A stretch of DNA of 64,000 bases from NCBI GenBank assembly GCA_013398015.1, contig VZRR01006742.1:607827-671826 (forward strand), written 5' to 3'. The notes under the pieces are model-generated. The model was not told where the DNA came from. It ran no database searches and saw only the letters and a list, made by a program, of their open reading frames with translations. Shown one piece after another: positions 35,994-45,450 of this stretch; within the stretch, counting starts at the first letter, position 1, and each line of letters starts with the position of its first letter. The position numbers were made by a program, and so were the translations under genes. Source of the stretch: Oreocharis arfaki (Eukaryota > Chordata > Aves > Passeriformes > Paramythiidae).

Positions 35994-36270
35994 AACCGAG
36001 CGGGAGCGGGAGCCGGGTCCGGCCCGGCGGCCCCGCTGTGGGTGGCGGGAGGCTGCGGAGAGGGTGAGAAACGGGGCGCGGAGCGGGCGCGAGAAGGGAG
36101 GGAGGAGAAGATGGGAGGAATTGGAAGAGGAAAAAGTGATGCTGCCGTGGGGGCTGCGGAGGGCTGGGCGAGTGGTGGGAGGCGGGGCTGGGCCGCGGGG
36201 GCATGGGATGGGGCGGGGGAGGAGAGCCGGGGAAGGGAGAGAGGAGGCAGGGAAAGGAGGGGGAAAAAGG

Positions 36271-36290
36271 AAAATAAATAAATAAACAAA
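36271..36290. repeat. (AAAT)n microsatellite
   Basis: AAAATAAATAAATAAACAAA lies at the downstream edge of the CpG island and marks the abrupt return to AT-rich DNA. Confidence 0.85.
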
Positions 36291-38545
36291 AGGAAGAAAC
36301 TTCTCTGCGCGTTTTCCCCTCAGCTTTTTCAGAAGGTCAAAATAATTAAGTAACTATCGCTATTTTTTATCGCTATTAAATTTCCACCCACTTCCACGCT
36401 ATCTGCAGGGATTGAAAGTGCAAGAATTCAGACACCGCGGGAAGGCTGTTTTCAAATACAATATTTGCTACACTCCCCAAAGCGCTGGGAATCTACAGCT
36501 ATGGCAAGGCACAGGTTTCTCTTTTTTAAATCACACGGTTACTTTGGTGATACCACAAGTGTCCCTCTGCCTTCACTAGTGGTAACATGTTCCAGTATAG
36601 CACCAAACTCTCCCGAGGAGTCAAAAATCACACCAGAGAAGAGGAGCCTTACAGCTGGTGCAAAACTAGCAGTAGGAATGTCCCACTTACACTGTGCTAT
36701 GACGTCCAGCAGGTACGTTTTGTGTTCAGAGTCACACTAAAGGGCTCAACACTTGCCAAGAGCGTGAGGCTACACAAAAAGGAGTATCATTGGGCATTCC
36801 TCATTTTAATGGCAGTTCTGGAAATGCTGAAATCTTTCTGCATAAAACCAGGTGATGGAAAGATGCTTAGTGCTACAATAATAGTCTGTAACCCAAAGAC
36901 TTTACTAGCTTGGGGTTTTTGTTGTGGTTTTTTTTTTTCTTAGGAAGTCATATTTTCCAGCTTTTGTTTTCCTTTGCATTGTCCCTTGGAAGGCTGTTAA
37001 TATTGCAGTGTCCGAGCCCTGAGTTTTGTTTGGCCCCTGCCACTGCCCACCAGTGAGGGTGGCCGCAGTACTGCCAGGAGACATAGCAACACCCACATTC
37101 ACATGAAGGAAAACTACAATAGCCACTTTCCAAAACAATCTGCTAATCATTTTTGTTTTACCTTTTCAAGTAACTGCTGGTGATTCAGGCTTAACATGGC
37201 TCCCATAATCTTCACACATAATTAAGCAATTTATACCTTGTATCTGTGGGTAGACACTACTGTCAACACTCAGGCCCGTTCTGGAAATTGCTGAATTGCT
37301 TTCTTTGGGAAAAAAGAACTAACAAACAACAACCACCTCTTGCTTTCTGCCACCTTTGATTAAATAATCTTAAATAACAAGACTGTACAGTAGGGAAATT
37401 TGCTTGTGTGGGCCATTGCTTTTGAAGCTGATGTGACAGCTTGTTGCACGACTCTGTACGCGTTTTTTCATTTCACTGTGACGAATGCAAGAGATGAGTA
37501 GAGCGAAAAGTTCTTCATTTTTGTTACTCTAAACTGATAAAACACAGCTTTGTTGGCTCTGATGTTACACTGACATCAGTGTTTCACACCTCAGCAGTCT
37601 GAAAGTGGCCATAGTGTCTGTAGGATGGGCTGAGAAGCCCCAGAGTGGACTCCATACAAACCCAGAGTCTTGCTGGCACCCCTCCCACTGCAGCATCGAT
37701 GTCAGAGGGAGTAGGGAGAAGTCTTGCTGCCCCCACAGGTTACCATTTGCCTGTGTTAACAAGATATTCTGAGTAATACATGTGTTGTCCTCATTTTTCT
37801 GAATTTTTTTGCATGGACAGGGTTTTCCCAGATATATGTATCATCAAGGAGCCCTGCAAGGGCCCCAGTACATCTGGACTGTGAGAGGGAAATAGGAGAC
37901 TTGTGCTGGGGGTGAAATAGGCTGCAGTGTCAAACCAGACATTTAAAAGAGATCCAGACTCTGTAACACATGGACGTAAATTAAACTGGGAAAAAAAATA
38001 ATGTTAGACTCATGGAATCCTCAGTTAGAGGTGAAAAACACTCTTTGTTCTTCTCTTCCCCACAGTGAAATAGGATAATTTCTTTCATAAGTGCACCTTC
38101 CAAACCACTTTTTAGGTTCATGGCTTATTTCCATTACTTTAGCAAAGGTGTGTCTCATTCTGCATGTAATATTTGAAATAGAGGGGACTTGGTAGCACGT
38201 TCCAGGTTAGCTAGTCCATAACCACACAATACTATCATGAAAGAACAACTCCTCAGTCTCATGCAAAGGGAGGAGAAATTGAATACAGTTAAGAAAATAC
38301 AGATACAACCCAGTTATTGGGAGGATTTTTCCAGTTGTTGGATGTTGCAGGTGGTGGAAGAGTCCCTCCAGAAAATATTGGTTCACTCTTTATCCTGGCA
38401 CATGCTGAACTCATCTGCACAAAGCAAAAGGAGACACTAGAATTAAGTCAAGGAATCAAACAGTTTTTTATAGAAAAGCTCATAGACCATTTTTAGGTAT
38501 TTCTCCCCNGTTATGTTAAAAACATCATGGGGAGTAATTCTGAAC
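36291..38545. other. Noncoding stretch downstream of the CpG island
   Basis: No exon is recognised. If the island is a promoter reading rightwards, this would be first-intron DNA. Frames at 36465-36943 are short and unrecognised. A 16-base near-palindrome (ACACTGA-CA-TCAGTGT) lies at about 37567-37582. An unresolved base (N) sits at 38509. Confidence 0.5.
38509..38509. other. Single N (unresolved base or contig join)
   Basis: One N interrupts the sequence between 'tatttctcccc' and 'gttatgttaaaa'. The other two isolated Ns in the window (31369, 41941) mark joins between near-identical copies. Here I see no duplicated flank. Confidence 0.9.
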
Positions 38546-38613
38546 TGGCAGAGAGATGGGATAGATGATTGAATAGATTCTTTCCATCTCCACATTTTGT
38601 GATCTGTGAACTC
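38546..38613 (+). mobile_element. CR1 3' tip, degraded
   Basis: The run 'tagatgattgaatagattctttccatctcca' followed by 'attttgtgatctgtga' matches the plus-oriented CR1 3' end: TAGATGATCT...CCTTCCAAC... and then two copies of an ATTCTRTG-type octamer. Only the last 70 or so bases are recognisable, and the element is old and diverged. Confidence 0.55.
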
Positions 38614-40089
38614 ACCTTTGGGAAACTTTTCTCACTTCAGACTGAGTTTCGCTTCCCCAGGGTTGTCTGAAGAAGGTGAGATATTTAACCTAAGCAGCAT
38701 TAACATTACCACTGTGTTTTGGTTTTAAAAGCTAGTAAGATGTCTCAGCCCAAAGAAGCCATCACAGTGTGACTCTTCTCTTGCTTGTTTTCTTCCTGGA
38801 GGCCTCTCCACAGTACTTTCTGCGGGTGCTTCACATCTGTCCTGAGGTGTGCTGCACCAAGTCCCCTGGGGCTTCCTTTTGCATCCAGGCTTGTTCCTCA
38901 CAGGGACAAAGCTCACATGAGGGACACCACTGAAACACAGTGTCCAGTGCAGTTTTTAACAAAAAGCTCATCTTTCTTCCCTGCACTGGCTGGTCCCCTT
39001 GCCAAGGACTGTCAAGGTGTGTGTAAGCCCTGAGAAGTCCTGCAGCTCCGTGCTGCTTCCAACACCAGGTTGGTGCTCAGTGAGCATGGCAGTGTCCTCA
39101 GCCAGTAATCCCGTTTAATGGAGCTCATTATAATGCAGGGTAACTGGGTGACAAGAATCCAAATAACTTTTTTTATCTGAGGAATCTGCAGAGAAGTTCA
39201 CATGAGATCCAATGGCTCACAATAAAGTGTTTCTTCAGAGAGTGAACAGAAAATTAGGGAAGAGCCTTTAAAAATGAAAGGTGTGGAGGAGAGGACTGGA
39301 GTCACCAAAAGCAGTCCAAAGCACTTGATCAAGCACCTGGGAAAGAAGAGTTAGAGTAGTTTGTAGGAGTGACAGTCTGTGCACATGTAGTGATGTGTTG
39401 CTAGGCTTGCAAATGCATCAGGGACATCCTCAGCTGTAGAGCAACTGGTTTTCCTGGCTTCATTCCCATGCAAACCACGTCTGTCACAGTACCCAAGCAT
39501 TGCTTCACCTAGGTTGGTTTCTTCTGGGTGGTTGATTTTACTCCAAGCAACTTCATTTATAGCCAAAAGCCTGGGACCCAGAATAGTGTTTAATTTAGTT
39601 TACAGCTCAGGGGATGTAAGGAGGAAGTAACATGGATATCAGTTCAGGAGAAAAAACAATAACCTGGGAAAAGAGACGTAAGAGGACATTCACCCATTAC
39701 AGCTAGAACAGTTTGCCATCACGTGGTGCTAAGAGGACAGCATCAGACTGATATCCGGTGGTCTACAGGTTTTCTCTATATTCTTATTAAACTTTCCAAA
39801 TTAGAGACAGTGCAAACTTATGTAAATAACAGTATGTAATACATAACTATTTTTGGTGTAAAAATTACTCCTGGGGCCAAGAAACAATTAATATTTGAAA
39901 AAGAAAAACCTCAGAAAAGTCTCATTGCATTTATATTTCTTTTCAGACTGGAACTTTGTGGTTTGGAGAATGGATACACTGGCCTTTTGCTGGTGTGCTC
40001 TTCAGCTCTTGCCACAGGCATCTGAGTGCAAGGGATCTCAGTTGTCCTCCCCAAACCCCGACACATGCAGACTCCTGTGATTAGGAGCC
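38614..40089. other. Noncoding single-copy stretch
   Basis: No gene is recognised. Frames at 38725-39033 (both strands) and 39351-39566 are short with no domain. No repeat is recognised apart from ordinary A/T runs. Confidence 0.55.
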
Positions 40090-40235
40090 TATGCTGGTCT
40101 TGCCACAGATTTCCTGTGCGGTCTTGGATAGGAAGGTGTCTGTGTGCCTCAGTTTTTCCATCTGTAAAATAAGAGCGATGTTACACTGCTTCACCAGTGC
40201 AGCTAAATTTCTGCTTTAAAAGCACTCCGTGACCT
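40090..40235 (+). mobile_element. MIR-like (CORE) SINE relic
   Basis: Plus-oriented MIR signature. 'ggtcttgccacagatttcctgtgcggtcttgga' corresponds to GGCTCTGCCACTTACTAGCTGTGTGACCTTGGG. The diagnostic 'tgtgcctcagtttttccatctgtaaaataagag' corresponds to the MIR core CTGTGCCTCAGTTTCCTCATCTGTAAAATGGGG. The 3' part (taaatttctgctttaaaagcac) is looser. About 100 bases further on (40345-40410), 'ccatgaaagcaggagaccgactg' faintly resembles LINE2 3' sequence, the partner LINE of MIR, but that is uncertain. Confidence 0.78.
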
Positions 40236-41198
40236 TTGGGTGAATGGTGGTAATGAGCTGTTTGCCTTATTTATAAGTATCATTTGCTGTGATAAAAATA
40301 TTTTTTGTATTGTTCATACTGTGTTTATTTTGTGCAAGTGAATACAGTCCCCATGAAAGCAGGAGACCGACTGTTTTGCTTTCCCACGTAACTCAACCAG
40401 CATTCCCGAATTCTGATCTCTAACACCTCTGCTATTGCAGTCCTGGGCCTCTCTTGAGCAGAAACTGCTGATTATGCCAAATTCTCTGGTGTTTTGTAAC
40501 GTGGGCTAACATGCGCCGAGGTTTGGATGAGACCAATAGACTCATTTTCACTTAGGGCCTGCGGCAGCACTGAAGCTGAAGAGAGCAGAAATGAAAGGTC
40601 AGTGTTTCCCTTCTCTGAGCCACACAGCTCCTGTTCGAAAGCAAATAAAAATATCATGTGACTCCTATGATTTTTAAATTTTTTTGATAGCTGTAGTGCC
40701 TTTCTTCCAACTTTATAGCAAGAGGACATTTAGATGTTAGTACTTTTGTACATTTGCATTGTTCCTTACTTGGAAGGTTTGCTTGAAATAAAAACAACTG
40801 TAGACCTGTTGCTTCTCTCATTTTTCTAATTTTGTGTGTCTCAGTTTATGTGTAGAGTGTTGGCCGATATCTAGCTGGCTTTCTGGAACAAAGTTGGTGA
40901 ATATGACCATGCACTTTGAGAAAATAAGGTTTGAATAGACGTGGACAAGCAATTAAGTTACCACAACCTAAAGAGTGTCTCTAGAGAATAATTAAAGTGA
41001 ACACTTAGCTTGGGTGAGCTGGGATCATGTGCACAATAAATTACAATGGCTTGGAAGATGATTAATAAATTGTTAAATCACAATAAATTCACAATTTACT
41101 GTGTCTGTGTCCTGAAGGACATGGCAGTATCCCCTTTCCACTTCCAAAGGGTTGTTTCAGCTGCCTTTCTGGGTTTCCTCAGGAGTTAATGGAGAGGC
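40236..41198. other. Noncoding single-copy stretch
   Basis: No gene is recognised. A/T-rich, with repeated 'caataaatt' phrases near 41035-41095. The minus frame 40472-40729 has no domain. Confidence 0.5.
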
Positions 41199-41940
41199 AC
41201 ACACCCAAGCAAAGAGATGATCCCATGATTATTTTGTGCATTCTGTTTTGGAATGGTAGAAATCAAGCGCTTTGATGGCTAAAGTTGGTCAGATGAATCT
41301 TAAATGAAATACATAAAATGGTATTATTATCAGAGCCCCTTCTTTTCTTGAGGGGGTGTAGTTATTGAATGATAGAATCCTAGAATGCTTTGGAAGCATT
41401 GGAAGGGACTTTAAGGATCATCTGGTTCCAAATTCCCTGCCATGGACAAGGACACGTTCCTCTAGACTGGGTTGCTCAGAGTTCCCTCCAACGTGGCCTC
41501 AAACACTTCCAGGGATGGGGCATCCACAGCTTCTCTGGTCAGCCTATTCCAGTTGACCACCCACCTTTTCCAGTTTATACCCTCACTGTAAAGAATTTCT
41601 ACCTAATAATAATAATATGTGTATATATAAAACTTTGAGACAAGCTTAGCAACTCGATATACACACCAAATAGCTGAGAAAGTTGGTAATGAAGCCAAGC
41701 CCTCGTATACCACCCCATTTGTTTTGAGAGGAGCTCTGCTGTGGACAACCTAATGATCCAAGAAGGACTGTTTCTCAACAGGTATACTACTTGAGATAGC
41801 CATGTCATGTTTCCAAAGGAGCCACCCAAGCAACACATAATGAATTACTTCAGTACAGAAAGACAGTCCACGAGGACATTTATCTCCAGTTACTACACAC
41901 CATCACACCCTGGGCTCTACACAGAAAATCACTGAGCGAT
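41199..41940 (+). repeat. Copy A of 0.74-kb N-joined duplication
   Basis: 742 bases, from 'acacacccaagcaaag' to 'atcactgagcgat', recur at 41942-42683 in the same orientation after a single N at 41941. I count about five substitutions (for example TTTCTACC versus TTTCTTCC, CTAATGATCC versus CTAACGATCC, and three near the end). The copies have exactly equal length. Allelic copies placed end to end by the assembler are the simplest reading. Confidence 0.95.
41367..41610 (-). mobile_element. CR1 LINE 3' end (in copy A)
   Basis: Reverse-complemented CR1 3' terminus: 'gatagaatcctagaat' tail, then 'ggaagggactttaaggatcatct', 'ctgccatggacaaggacac', 'aacacttccagggatggggc', 'atccacagcttctctgg' and 'ctcactgtaaagaatttct'. 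Homology ends at the AATAATAAT run where the element is truncated. It is about 240 bases with no coding capacity. Confidence 0.92.
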
Positions 41941-41941
41941 N

Positions 41942-42683
41942 ACACACCCAAGCAAAGAGATGATCCCATGATTATTTTGTGCATTCTGTTTTGGAATGGT
42001 AGAAATCAAGCGCTTTGATGGCTAAAGTTGGTCAGATGAATCTTAAATGAAATACATAAAATGGTATTATTATCAGAGCCCCTTCTTTTCTTGAGGGGGT
42101 GTAGTTATTGAATGATAGAATCCTAGAATGCTTTGGAAGCATTGGAAGGGACTTTAAGGATCATCTGGTTCCAAATTCCCTGCCATGGACAAGGACACGT
42201 TCCTCTAGACTGGGTTGCTCAGAGTTCCCTCCAACGTGGCCTCAAACACTTCCAGGGATGGGGCATCCACAGCTTCTCTGGTCAGCCTATTCCAGTTGAC
42301 CACCCACCTTTTCCAGTTTATACCCTCACTGTAAAGAATTTCTTCCTAATAATAATAATATGTGTATATATAAAACTTTGAGACAAGCTTAGCAACTCGA
42401 TATACACACCAAATAGCTGAGAAAGTTGGTAATGAAGCCAAGCCCTCGTATACCACCCCATTTGTTTTGAGAGGAGCTCTGCTGTGGACAACCTAACGAT
42501 CCAAGAAGGACTGTTTCTCAACAGGTATACTACTTGAGATAGCCATGTCATGTTTCCAAAGGAGCCACCCAAGCAACACATAATGAATTACTTCAGTACA
42601 GAAAGACAGTCCACGAGGACATTTATCTCCAGTTACTACACACCATCACACCCTGGAATCTACATAGAAAATCACTGAGCGAT
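41942..42683 (+). repeat. Copy B of 0.74-kb N-joined duplication
   Basis: Near-identical to 41199-41940. This copy runs on into unique sequence (tgctgcttaagctcc...), while copy A is the one continuous with upstream sequence. The two contig ends therefore overlap by their full 742 bases and were not merged. The true locus probably has one copy. Confidence 0.95.
42110..42353 (-). mobile_element. CR1 LINE 3' end (in copy B)
   Basis: Same CR1 fragment as at 41367-41610, with one substitution near its truncated end (TTTCTTCC, the form closer to usual CR1). Probably the other allele of the same insertion rather than a second insertion. Confidence 0.92.
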
Positions 42684-45390
42684 TGCTGCTTAAGCTCCTA
42701 TCTAGCTATTAACTCGGTGTCCAAGACCTGATATCCATGTCCCTGTTAAAGGAGACACTGGATGGAATGTATTGCATGGCACTGCCTCATCACAAGCAGT
42801 ATGGTATAAAAAGTCTGTGGCAAGGTATACAGATCAAATCCCAGGAGCAGTGATTAGCAAATAAGGGTGAATCTCCAGAAGTCTGAATCAAGCCGTCACT
42901 AAAAGCATTGAATAGTGCTGAAAATTTTATGAAAAACATGAAAATATACTCTGATGAGATTGCTCACAATTTTCATCTCTAATTACGTGAGAAAGACTGC
43001 AAAAACAACAAAAAAATAAAAAATAATTTTGTGTTTTCCACTGGCACTCCTGCTGCAGGTACTCACATTACCATGAGAAATGTGAAGCTGCAGAAGAATG
43101 AAAATGAGCTGTTATGCAACTTCTGTGAAACTTCCAATTTATTGAACTGAAATCAGGAGTGCAGGTTAAGCCTTGTGTCAGAAACCAGCATACTACATTT
43201 TAGTCTGCCTGCCTGACATTGCTCTTATTCTTGGTGGCAAGGGTCTTTCATGGGAACAGAAATACAGAAGTTATTGTAATCCTGGGTATAAAATCTCATT
43301 CTACAATAGTTGCATTGTGATTGAATTGAGTTTTTGACCTGGCAGAGTTTGTAATGAGCCAAATTTCAGCAGTTGCAGCCCCAGGTCCCTTGAGCACCTT
43401 GCAGAGAGAGAGAGCAGAAGAGCTTAATGGTGGCCCAGGCCAGGGAAGCCCTGCTGGTGGAGTCTTCTGCACTTACTCTTCATCAAACCTCAACAAAAGT
43501 TTGTGAAGAACAGGCAAGCAGCCCCTTCCCAACTCAACACAGCATATTTGTGTGTGATAAAGAATTAGGTGGATTAATTTTCTGCTGTAATTGAGGAAAA
43601 ACAGGATACCAGGTTATTCTCTCTGCTGTATATATGATATGTGTAATGGCATAATTGGGAAAGGGGCTCCATGTTTCTCCTCATTTCTGGAAATAAATTG
43701 CTATAAAAGTATAACCAAAGGTAATAAAAGTATCAGTCAGGAAAAAAAAAAGAAAGAAAATTGAAGTTCTTTAGTAAAGACAGTGAAGCAAATGAGCAGG
43801 CGTGGATTTCTCAGTATGAGGGGAGGAAAAGGAGAGAACAGGAATAAGGTAGAGGGGAGCACACAGAAAGAAGACATGGCACTTGTCTCCTAGGAGAAAG
43901 ATTCTTTTTCCAGAGAAGGAATCACTTTGTCTCCTACAATTTTTTCTTAAGGAAAATTAAGTGGCAAAACCAACAGAACTTCTCCAGAAGCAGGCTTAAT
44001 GGAAACTGGGGTGTAATCTCTGTGGGCTGCAACTGAAGTGTCCATTAGTGAGAAGGAGGAGGAAGAGTCAGCATTCCACGATGCTGGAAAGAGAGGCAAG
44101 CCTGAGGGATGGCCCTTTGATAGCCGTGGCCATGGAGCAAAGGCTGGAACAAGCAGTCGTGAAAGGAGCTCAGATCCAGTGACCTCTGTGATCAGGCCAT
44201 GTATCACAAGCTAAAGCGAGTCCAAGAGCAAAACCTCCTGACATGTTTGCTAATATTTTGCTGAAGGCATTTTGAAATTCACCTAATGAAAAAGCTACAT
44301 GCTCTTTTCCAGACTGGCCCAGGGGGGAAGTTTCTCTGCCCCAGAGCTCTCTTCAGAGACATTTGAGGTAGATCAAAGTATCGCTACAGAACTGTTCGTC
44401 ATTTATGGGGGGCTTCAATTTTTTGTCCGCTTTGATAGGTCTATGTGAAATTCAGTGTGGTGCTCTCACTGAAACTACCCTTTCCTTATTTTTTCCCTAC
44501 AAGAACTGCTACTTGTGTACCAAGTCAGTGAGGGAATGTTACAGTTTTCAGCTACTACTAGAAATCAGTTATTAGACATGAACAGTAGTTCGAGTTCAAT
44601 TTACTTGGAACAAGTTATTCACAAAAATGTTTATCATCAATACAAAAAGAAGGCTGAATAATTCTAACACACATGAACACCTTAATTATTTCAAAGCCTC
44701 TAGCATACATTTAAATTTATCTCCTCTGTTTAATATCCTCATTTTGGTTGAAACACCTATTTGTAGTATTTAAATGTTCTATCAATATGCTTTCTCTTAT
44801 TTTATGCTATTTTTATTCTATTCTTCAAAACTTCCTTTAATAAACCCCTAAATTTGGTACCACTGAAATTACCAAAAATGTACTTATGAGCTCTATCTCT
44901 TTAAGAGCAAATATAAAATCGAACTGGAATTTTTTTTAGTGTAAGCTGTTTTCAACTTCTAAATGAGCAAGTAAGAGTTTGGAAAAATTTTTGAAGTGTT
45001 GTCTGAAATATCTCCTTGCTTAAAACAAAGCCATATCACATCAGCCTTAAACTTTACAAAAATATTCTCCTTTGCCAAGAGACCACATGTGAAGCTTCAG
45101 GTGGGAAAAAATTAGGCTTACAAAAGAAGAAGAAAAAAATATTGGGTCTTCCAATAAAAATCAACATGGAACTGCTACTGCAGTTCCATTATAAAGACTC
45201 ATAAAAACATTTCCAGTTGCTCTCTAGTAGGTCTCATTTCCATAAGCAAAACCCCTCTTTATTTCTTCCACAGTTTCTTATAGGGCTTTAAGGAGCTATG
45301 AAAAGTCTCTTGCCAACAGGGAATTTCTTGCAGAAATGAAGTGTCTTAGGAAACATTTTTTTATAGATCTGGAAATACATTAATGATTTA
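42684..45390. other. Noncoding single-copy stretch
   Basis: No gene is recognised. There is a short AG run near 43404-43413 and an A-rich tract near 43742-43760. The minus frame 43947-44207 has no domain. 44640-45000 is strongly AT-rich. Confidence 0.55.
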
Positions 45391-45450
45391 AGGCCTGATC
45401 CTTCAGAGCTGAGTGTTTGCAGTTTCCATTGGCTTCTGTGTGAGTTACAA
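45391..45450. repeat. Possible ancient repeat fragment (GGCCTGATCC type)
   Basis: 'aggcctgatccttcagagctgag' followed by 'ccattggcttctgtgtgagt' echoes the GGCCTGATCCTGCA end and CCATTGACTTCAATGGGAGT core of an old amniote repeat class also suspected at 11215-11312 and 55018-55100. Short and diverged, so it could be chance. Confidence 0.36.

Larger units (their letters stand above)
35330..36260 (+). promoter_or_regulatory. CpG island, candidate promoter
   Basis: This is the only long GC- and CpG-dense block in the window, standing sharply against AT-rich flanks. It contains GC boxes (GGCGGGGC at 36181-36188, GGGGCGGGG at 36210-36218), a CTCF-like site at 35889-35903 and a 12-bp G-rich repeat at 35946-35993. 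A consensus-quality splice donor, AGG|GTGAGA, lies at 36063/36064 on the plus strand. It would suit a noncoding first exon reading rightwards, but direction is uncertain. Known biology: vertebrate CpG islands of this size usually mark promoters of housekeeping or developmental genes. The long open frames inside (up to 325 codons on minus, 166 on minus, 149 and 142 on plus) overlap heavily and reflect the scarcity of stop codons in GC-rich DNA. I recognise no protein in them. Confidence 0.75.

Noticed and set aside
35227..36289. Long open frames (325, 166, 149, 142 codons) on both strands
   Set aside because: All lie in the CpG island, overlap in several frames and translate a G-rich tandem repeat. 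Stop codons are rare in such DNA, and no domain is recognised.
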